Positions 5,754 to 11,293 of a DNA stretch of 11,293 nucleotides are shown here, one piece after another. Both the position numbers and the translations under genes were made by a program. Position 1 is the stretch's first letter. Every line of letters starts with the position of its first letter. The stretch spans positions 1 to 11,293 of the forward strand of contig CAAGBE010000084.1 in NCBI GenBank assembly GCA_900768005.1, read 5' to 3'. The notes under the pieces were generated by a model. The model ran no database searches. It worked only from the letters and a program-made list of their open reading frames with translations, and was not told the DNA's origin. Source of the stretch: Clostridia bacterium (GTDB lineage: Bacteria; Bacillota; Clostridia; UMGS1883).

Positions 5754-6323
5754 ATGAAAATCGGACTTTTCGGTGGTGCGTTTAATCCCCCTCATAACGG
5801 ACATATGTCGGTTGCAAGGTGTGCCATTAAGGAAGCAAACCTTGATAAACTGATATTTATTCCCACGGGAAATGCACCTCATAAAGAGGAAACTCAGGTT
5901 TCCAGAGAAGACAGATATAATATGGTTTTGGAAGCGATTTCGGGTGAGGAGAAAATGTGTGTCAGTGACTACGAAATAAAGCGGAGCGAGGTTAATTACA
6001 GTGCAAATACCGTGGAGTATTTCAAGTCAATTTATCCCGAGGACGAGCTTTTTTTCATAATTGGCGATGACTCGTATAATCAGCTTGATACCTGGTTTGA
6101 GCCGCACCGTATTACGGCTTTCTCCACGCTTCTTGTTTTCCCCAGAGAGGGTGCGGATGTAAAGGCACCTGCCGTTATGCTTCCAATGGATATTGTCGTT
6201 GCTGCATCTTCCGATATCCGTGAAAAAATAAAGATGGGAAAAGATTGCAGAAACTTATTGCCAAAAAAGGTTTTTGATTATATAATAAAAAGGAATTTAT
6301 ACGGATTGAGGGACCTTGATTGA
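5754..6323 (+). CDS. nadD: Nicotinate-nucleotide adenylyltransferase
   Basis: A 189-residue cytoplasmic enzyme that joins nicotinate mononucleotide and ATP to form deamido-NAD, the step before NAD synthetase. The nucleotidyltransferase signature GGAFNPPHNGH is at residues 7-17, with the (T/H)xGH element used for catalysis. SSDIR at 152-156 is the C-terminal phosphate-binding motif (usually S-S-T-x-I-R). Length is in the normal 185-215 range. The start is ATG 5754 with GAGGAA (5742-5747) upstream. The stop codon overlaps the TTG start of yqeK. Confidence 0.96.
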   Translation: MKIGLFGGAFNPPHNGHMSVARCAIKEANLDKLIFIPTGNAPHKEETQVSREDRYNMVLEAISGEEKMCVSDYEIKRSEVNYSANTVEYFKSIYPEDELFFIIGDDSYNQLDTWFEPHRITAFSTLLVFPREGADVKAPAVMLPMDIVVAASSDIREKIKMGKDCRNLLPKKVFDYIIKRNLYGLRDLD

Positions 6324-6904
6324 CAGAGAACGAAATGTTAATGAAATTGAAAGCCACACAGCACGAGCGTCGTTTCAATCACACTCTCGGCGTAGTGAGC
6401 GAGGCAGAACGCCTTGCACCGAAGTTTGGTGTTGATTTGGAGAAGGCAAAGCTTACCGCACTTTTACACGACTGTGCAAAAAATCTTGACGAGGCAACGG
6501 GTGAAAACTTTTTTGCACTGTGCCAGAAGTACGGTGTAAAGCTTGACGAGTGTGCAAAAAACGAAAGTGCACTTGTACACGCTTTTCTTGGTGCGGCTGT
6601 GGCTTACAAGGAATATGGAATTGAAGATAATGAAATTTTAGAGGCAATATATTACCACACTACGGCGAGGGCTAATATGACACCTCTGGAAAAGCTTATA
6701 TATATTGCGGATATGACCGAGCCGGGCAGAACAATTGAGCAGGCAAAGGAAATCCGCCGACTTGTAGAAGAAGATATTGATGAAGCACTTATCTATGCAA
6801 TAGGTTGCTCCATCAAGCACGTAATAAAGAAAGGGACTCTAATTCATCCCGATTCTGTACATGCACTAAACTACCTTATAGAGCATAGGAGGGCACAGAA
6901 TTGA
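6320..6904 (+). CDS. yqeK: HD-domain bis(5'-nucleosyl)-tetraphosphatase YqeK
   Basis: A 194-residue HD-superfamily phosphohydrolase. YqeK proteins hydrolyse diadenosine tetraphosphate (Ap4A) symmetrically to ADP. Metal and catalytic residues are visible: H21 in HTLGV, H50-D51 in HDCAKN, H87 in VHAFLGA, H113 in YYHTTA and D131 in IADMTEPGR. The likely start is TTG 6320, which overlaps the nadD stop (TTGA) and has GAGGG (6308-6312) 7 bases upstream. ATG at 6335 or 6341 is possible but has no ribosome binding site. The nadD-yqeK pair is conserved in Firmicutes. The gene's own stop overlaps the rsfS start in the same way. Confidence 0.93.
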   Translation: MTENEMLMKLKATQHERRFNHTLGVVSEAERLAPKFGVDLEKAKLTALLHDCAKNLDEATGENFFALCQKYGVKLDECAKNESALVHAFLGAAVAYKEYGIEDNEILEAIYYHTTARANMTPLEKLIYIADMTEPGRTIEQAKEIRRLVEEDIDEALIYAIGCSIKHVIKKGTLIHPDSVHALNYLIEHRRAQN

Positions 6905-7257
6905 CAGATATTCAGAAAGTACACAAACTTGTAGAAATCCTAGACAGTAAAAAGGGCAGAAACATAATTGCACTTGACCTTAAAGGTGCTACAATAATTG
7001 CAGATTATTTTATAATCTGCAGCGCAGGCTCTCCTGCACAGATGCACGCCCTATACGAATATGCCTGCGATGAAATGGCAAAGGCAGACTGTCCCCCCAC
7101 ACGTACAGAGGGTATGAAAAACCCCGACTGGGCACTTGTTGATTTTGACGGAGTAATGCTTCATATTTTCAGTACACAGATGCGCGATTTCTACGGACTT
7201 GACAATCTGTGGGCAGAAGCAGAAAAAATAGACATCGATACAACCGATGAAGTTTGA
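6901..7257 (+). CDS. rsfS: Ribosome silencing factor RsfS
   Basis: A 118-residue RsfS/YbeB/Iojap family protein. It binds uL14 on the 50S subunit, blocks joining with 30S and dampens translation in starvation. Conserved features are IADYFIICSA (33-42), WALVDFDGVMLHIF (77-90) and R95-D-F-Y-G-L-D-N-L-W104, and the length is typical. The start is TTG 6901, with AGGAGGG (6887-6893) at 7-base spacing; it overlaps the yqeK stop as TTGA. In many Clostridia a LytR-CpsA-Psr gene lies between yqeK and rsfS, but here the two genes directly overlap. leuS follows 20 bases later. Confidence 0.95.
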   Translation: MTDIQKVHKLVEILDSKKGRNIIALDLKGATIIADYFIICSAGSPAQMHALYEYACDEMAKADCPPTRTEGMKNPDWALVDFDGVMLHIFSTQMRDFYGLDNLWAEAEKIDIDTTDEV

Positions 7258-7277
7258 TACGGAAAGGATTGAAAACT

Positions 7278-9680
7278 ATGGAATATAATGTTAAAAAGAT
7301 TGAACAGAAATGGCAGAAATACTGGGAGGATAACAAGTCCTTTGAGGCAAAGAATAACTCAGATAAGCCCAAGTTTTATGCCCTTGTAGAATTTCCGTAT
7401 CCCTCGGGAAGCGGTATGCACGTAGGTCATATCAAGGCTTACTCAGGACTTGAAGTTGTTTCCCGTAAGAGAAGACTTGAGGGTTATAATGTGCTTTTCC
7501 CAATCGGCTTTGACGCATACGGTCTTCCTACCGAAAACACAGCAATAAAGACAGGCGTTCATCCCAGAACTGTTACCGATAACAATATTGTAAAATTCAC
7601 AAGTCAGCTCAAGCGTGTTGGTTTCTCTTTTGACTGGTCACGAGTTGTTGATACAACTGACGAGGGCTACTATAAGTGGACTCAGTGGATTTTCCTTAAG
7701 ATGTTTGAAAACGGACTTGTTTTCCGTGATACAACACTTGTAAACTACTGCCCCAGCTGTAAAGTTGTACTTTCCAACGAGGACTCTCAGGGCGGTAAGT
7801 GCGATATCTGCCACAGCGATATCGTGCAGAAGACAAAGGAAGTCTGGTACTTAAGGATTACCGAATATGCCGACAAGCTTCTTCAGGGACTTGAGGAGGT
7901 TGACTATCTTCCCAATATCGTTCTTCAGCAGAAGAACTGGATAGGCAAGAGTGAGGGTGCTTTCGTTAATTTCTCAATCAAGGAAAATGATGAAAAGCTC
8001 CGCGTATACACAACCCGTCCCGATACACTTTACGGCGTAACATTTATGGTTATTGCTCCTGAGCATCCCATTATTGAAAAATATAAAGATTCTATAAAGA
8101 ATTTTGATGAACTTGATGCATATAAGAAAGAATGTGCGAAGAAGAGCGAGTTTGAGCGTACACAGCTTGTTAAGGATAAAACAGGTGTAAGAATTGATGG
8201 TCTTACAGCAATTAACCCCATTACAGAAAAGGAAATCCCCGTTTATATTTCCGACTATGTAATGATGGGCTACGGTACAGGCGCAATTATGGCTGTACCT
8301 GCACATGATACTCGTGACTATGACTTTGCGAAGAAGTTTGGTATAGATATTATCGAGGTTATTAAGGGCGGAGATATTTCCAAGGAAGCTTATACAGGCG
8401 ACGGTGAAATGGTTAACTCCGGCATCCTTGATGGTATCAAGACCAAGCAGGAAGCAATTGCTAAAATGCTTGAAATTTTAGCGGAAAAAGGATGCGGGGA
8501 AAAGGGTATCCAGTACAAGATGAAGGACTGGGCATTTAACCGCCAGAGATATTGGGGCGAGCCTATCCCGATTGTTCATTGTCCCACCTGCGGTATGGTT
8601 GCCGTTCCTTACGAGGAGCTTCCATTAAGACTTCCTCCCGTAGATAACTTTGAACCCGGCTCCGACGGTGAAAGCCCCCTTGCAAAGATTGAATCTTTCG
8701 TAAACTGCACTTGCCCCAAATGTGGCGGTGCAGCTAAAAGAGAAACAGATACAATGCCTCAGTGGGCAGGTTCCTCCTGGTATTTCCTCCGTTACTGCGA
8801 CCCCAACAATACAGAGGAATTTGCATCACAGGAAGCACTCCGCTATTGGATGAACGTTGACTGGTATAACGGTGGTATGGAACACGTTACAAGACATATG
8901 ATTTATTCCCGTTTCTGGCATAAATTCCTCTATGACCTCGGTCTTGTTCCTACATCCGAGCCTTATGCAAAGAGAACTGCTCAGGGACTTATCTTAGGAC
9001 CCGACGGTGACAAGATGAGTAAGAGTAAGGGTAACGTAGTAGACCCCAACGATGTTGTAGATGTTTACGGTGCTGACGTTCTTCGTGCATACGTTCTCTT
9101 TATGGGTGACTACGAGCAGGCGGCTCCCTGGAACGAAAGCAGTATGAAAGGCTGTAAGAGATTCCTTGACCGAGTATGGGAACTTCACAATATGCTTATT
9201 GACGGTGACACTTACCGTGATGAGCTTGTGAGTGCTATGCACAAGACAATTAAGAAAGTTTCAAACGATATTGAAAGTATGAAGTTCAATACTGCCATTG
9301 CAGCTCTTATGACTCTTGTAAACAAGATTTATGAGGTTGGAAGCATTAATAAGGCAGAGTACAAGACACTTCTTACACTTCTCAATCCCTTTGCTCCTCA
9401 TATGACAGAAGAGCTTTACAGTGAACTCTTTGGCGAAATCCTTTCAAATGGAAACTGGGTTTCCTATGATGAAGCACTTTGCGTTGACTCTACAATCGAG
9501 ATTGTTGTTCAGCTTAACGGCAGAGTAAAGGCAAAGATGGTTGTAGATGCAAACATCAGCCGTGAGGATATGGAAAAAGCAGCAATGGAAAATGAAGAAG
9601 TAAAGGCTCTTATCGGCGATATGACAGTTGTAAAAGTAATTGCAGTTCCCGGTAAGCTTGTAAATATCGTTGTTAAATAA
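7278..9680 (+). CDS. leuS: Leucyl-tRNA synthetase
   Basis: An 800-residue class I synthetase that charges tRNA-Leu with leucine. The catalytic HIGH-type motif is HVGH (48-51) within PYPSGSGMHVGH. KMSKS is at 579-583. The CP1 editing domain carries TTRPDTLYG (245-253) and AVPAHDTRDYDF with the conserved aspartate at about 344, so proofreading should be intact. Cysteine pairs at 158/161 and 175/178 look like a zinc site, and a second set at 435/438 with 479/482 lies in the leucine-specific insertion region before the WAGSSWYF motif. ATG 7278 is chosen over an in-frame TTG at 7254 because GGAAAGGA (7261-7268) precedes it and MEYNVKKIEQKWQ is the family start. There is no T-box leader in the 20-base gap after rsfS. 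Confidence 0.97.
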   Translation: MEYNVKKIEQKWQKYWEDNKSFEAKNNSDKPKFYALVEFPYPSGSGMHVGHIKAYSGLEVVSRKRRLEGYNVLFPIGFDAYGLPTENTAIKTGVHPRTVTDNNIVKFTSQLKRVGFSFDWSRVVDTTDEGYYKWTQWIFLKMFENGLVFRDTTLVNYCPSCKVVLSNEDSQGGKCDICHSDIVQKTKEVWYLRITEYADKLLQGLEEVDYLPNIVLQQKNWIGKSEGAFVNFSIKENDEKLRVYTTRPDTLYGVTFMVIAPEHPIIEKYKDSIKNFDELDAYKKECAKKSEFERTQLVKDKTGVRIDGLTAINPITEKEIPVYISDYVMMGYGTGAIMAVPAHDTRDYDFAKKFGIDIIEVIKGGDISKEAYTGDGEMVNSGILDGIKTKQEAIAKMLEILAEKGCGEKGIQYKMKDWAFNRQRYWGEPIPIVHCPTCGMVAVPYEELPLRLPPVDNFEPGSDGESPLAKIESFVNCTCPKCGGAAKRETDTMPQWAGSSWYFLRYCDPNNTEEFASQEALRYWMNVDWYNGGMEHVTRHMIYSRFWHKFLYDLGLVPTSEPYAKRTAQGLILGPDGDKMSKSKGNVVDPNDVVDVYGADVLRAYVLFMGDYEQAAPWNESSMKGCKRFLDRVWELHNMLIDGDTYRDELVSAMHKTIKKVSNDIESMKFNTAIAALMTLVNKIYEVGSINKAEYKTLLTLLNPFAPHMTEELYSELFGEILSNGNWVSYDEALCVDSTIEIVVQLNGRVKAKMVVDANISREDMEKAAMENEEVKALIGDMTVVKVIAVPGKLVNIVVK

Positions 9681-9692
9681 AGGATGGTTGCT

Positions 9693-11192
9693 ATGAACTT
9701 TAAAAGTACACGTGATAACAGTATAAGTGTTAAAAGTGCAGAGGCTATTGCAAAAGGACTTTCTCCCGAGGGCGGTCTCTTTATTCCCGAAAGCATCCCT
9801 GCAGTATCGCTTAATAATATTAAATATATGGCAGATATGACATACACGCAGCGTGCAAACGAAATTTTGGGAAGATTCCTCACCGACTTTACCGAGGATG
9901 AGCTTCAGAAGTGTATCTCTGCCGCATATACAAAGGAAAAATTTGAAACAAACAACATTGCTCCCGTTTACAAAATGAACGATTCTCAATATATACTGGA
10001 GCTTTGGCATGGACCTACCTGTGCGTTCAAGGATATGGCACTGCAGATTCTTCCTCATCTTCTTACAACATCTGTAAAGAAGCTTGGAATAGACCGTGAA
10101 ACCGTAATTCTTGTTGCTACAAGCGGTGATACTGGAAAAGCAGCTCTTGAGGGCTTCAAGGATGTTCCCGGAACAAAGATTATCGTGTTCTATCCCGACG
10201 AAGGTGTAAGCCAGATTCAGCGTCTTCAGATGTGCACTCAGGAGGGTAAAAATGTATTTGTAAGTGCAGTTAACGGTAACTTTGACGATGCACAAAACGG
10301 TGTTAAGGTAATCTTTACCGATAAAGAGTACGAAAATGAGCTTCTTTCCTCCAAGAAAGCACTTTCTTCAGCTAACTCTATTAACTGGGGCAGACTTGTT
10401 CCTCAGATTGTATACTATTTCTCAGCTTACTGCGATATGGTAAAGGCAGAAGAAATAAGCGTGGGTGACGAGGTTAATATCTGTGTTCCCACAGGTAATT
10501 TCGGTAATATTTTAGCCGCTTACTATGCAAAGAGAATGGGGCTTCCGGTAAAGAAGCTTATCTGTGCTTCAAATAAAAATAATGTTCTTACTGACTTTAT
10601 AGAAACGGGTGTATACGACCGTAACCGTGACTTCTTTGTAACAACATCCCCCTCAATGGATATACTTATTTCTTCCAACCTTGAAAGACTTCTGTATATT
10701 GTTTCGGGCGGAAATGCAGAATTGGTAAACGGCTATATGACTGAGCTTAAGGAAAACGGCAAATATACTGTAACCGACGAAATTAAAAAAGAAATCAGTG
10801 AAAATTTCTGCGGCGGTTTTGCAGATGATGATATGTGTGCCGATACAATCAAAGAAACATATGAAAAATTTGGTTATGTAACAGACACACACACTGCAGT
10901 TGCAGTAGCCGTTCACAACGCTTATGTTGAAAAAACAGGTGATAACACCAAAACAATTATCGCATCAACAGCAAGTCCTTTCAAGTTCAACGGTGCAGTT
11001 CTCAGCGCTTTGCAGGGTGAAGAACAGATTGCAGAGCTTGACGAGTTCAGACTTCTTGAGAAGCTTGCAAAGGATTATGAACTTCGTGTACCGTCATCTT
11101 TGGCATCTCTTGAAGAAAAAGAGGTCCGCTTTGAGGTTGTATGTGACAAGAACCAGATGAAAGCCGTTGTAAACGAATTTCTTAAAAACTAA
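9693..11192 (+). CDS. thrC: Threonine synthase
   Basis: A 499-residue pyridoxal-phosphate enzyme converting O-phosphohomoserine to threonine, the last step of threonine synthesis. It begins MNFKSTRDN, typical of the longer type with an N-terminal cap. The cofactor lysine is K113 in HGPTCAFKDMALQ. SGDTGKAA (144-151) and the phosphate-binding GNFGN (268-272) are present. ATG 9693 is preferred to an in-frame ATG at 9684, because AAAGGA (9679-9684) is spaced 8 bases from 9693 and overlaps 9684. It begins 12 bases after leuS and is probably co-transcribed. thrC is not a usual member of this ribosome cluster, so it is likely a lineage-specific addition; no hom or thrB is visible. Confidence 0.96.
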   Translation: MNFKSTRDNSISVKSAEAIAKGLSPEGGLFIPESIPAVSLNNIKYMADMTYTQRANEILGRFLTDFTEDELQKCISAAYTKEKFETNNIAPVYKMNDSQYILELWHGPTCAFKDMALQILPHLLTTSVKKLGIDRETVILVATSGDTGKAALEGFKDVPGTKIIVFYPDEGVSQIQRLQMCTQEGKNVFVSAVNGNFDDAQNGVKVIFTDKEYENELLSSKKALSSANSINWGRLVPQIVYYFSAYCDMVKAEEISVGDEVNICVPTGNFGNILAAYYAKRMGLPVKKLICASNKNNVLTDFIETGVYDRNRDFFVTTSPSMDILISSNLERLLYIVSGGNAELVNGYMTELKENGKYTVTDEIKKEISENFCGGFADDDMCADTIKETYEKFGYVTDTHTAVAVAVHNAYVEKTGDNTKTIIASTASPFKFNGAVLSALQGEEQIAELDEFRLLEKLAKDYELRVPSSLASLEEKEVRFEVVCDKNQMKAVVNEFLKN

Positions 11193-11225
11193 TTAAAAAA
11201 GGCTGGTGCATTATTAGACTTTCAT

Positions 11226-11280
11226 ATGCATATTCAAAATTATCGTATCTGCGATGAGAACGTTATTCGTATTTATGATA
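11226..11280 (+). CDS. Possible 5' end of a further gene, cut by the contig end
   Basis: From ATG 11226 the frame stays open to the end of the genomic sequence, giving 18 codons before the adapter bases (MHIQNYRICDENVIRIYD). The reading frame is also open from the thrC stop, so the true start is uncertain. There is no good Shine-Dalgarno before the ATG; the closest purine-rich tract is 11195-11202. The fragment is too short to assign to a family and may be non-coding. Confidence 0.25.
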
Positions 11281-11293
11281 AGATCGGAAGAGC
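11281..11293 (+). other. Illumina adapter remnant (not genomic)
   Basis: The last 13 bases, AGATCGGAAGAGC, are identical to the first 13 bases of the common Illumina TruSeq adapter, the string used by read trimmers. They sit exactly at the end of the window. They should be trimmed and not translated or used as flanking sequence. Confidence 0.96.

Noticed and set aside
7254..7278. A third TTGA overlap, with leuS starting at TTG 7254
   Set aside because: There is no ribosome binding site before it. A good one precedes ATG 7278, and the family N-terminus starts there.
9444..10295. Long minus-strand open frame (283 codons) across leuS and thrC
   Set aside because: It is antisense to two well-supported genes and has a low-complexity, Cys/Asn-rich composition typical of a shadow frame. 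It has no recognisable domain.
1..11293. CRISPR array, prophage, transposase, toxin-antitoxin or defence system
   Set aside because: There are no regularly spaced repeats and no integrase, transposase, toxin-like or nuclease genes. Apart from the 1915-2105 gap, genes are housekeeping types or transporters.

Overview
The window looks like one end of a metagenome or draft-assembly contig from a low-to-moderate GC Gram-positive bacterium of class Clostridia, probably of the gut Oscillospirales/Ruminococcaceae type. The reasons are AAAGGAGG-type ribosome binding sites, consensus SigA promoters, a tRNA with an encoded CCA end, a Prp protease next to an L27 with a cleavable N-terminal extension, and the gene order rplU-prp-rpmA-obg-yhbY-nadD-yqeK-rsfS-leuS. 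The lineage below class level is inference.

Layout. At 1-255 there is a tRNA-Glu(CUC) gene on the minus strand with its own consensus promoter and terminator, divergent from a SulP anion transporter (280-1914). A perfect 28-bp inverted repeat (1-28 and 220-247) brackets the tRNA gene. A 191-bp gap (1915-2105) follows, holding a strong ribosome binding site, a 36-codon ORF and a folded RNA candidate. Next is an EamA-type (DMT) transporter (2106-3023). A textbook promoter (3051-3079) and an L21-type leader then start the ribosome cluster: bL21, Prp protease and bL27, closed by an intrinsic terminator (4112-4142). Tightly packed behind it are the GTPase Obg, the CRM-domain protein YhbY, NadD, the HD hydrolase YqeK, the ribosome silencing factor RsfS, leucyl-tRNA synthetase and threonine synthase. 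The last 13 bases match the start of the Illumina adapter and are not genomic.

How the genes fit together. Prp trims the N-terminal extension of the bL27 encoded just downstream. Obg, YhbY and RsfS act on the large ribosomal subunit (assembly, rRNA binding, silencing). NadD supplies NAD, YqeK removes diadenosine polyphosphates, and LeuS charges tRNA-Leu. ThrC makes threonine and appears to be appended to the end of the operon. The two transporters upstream are a separate unit.

Most of the window is conserved housekeeping sequence. I do not see a new defence, mobile or biosynthetic system. The parts most worth a second look are the structured leader/sORF before the EamA transporter, the inverted repeat at the left end, and the adapter sequence at the right end.
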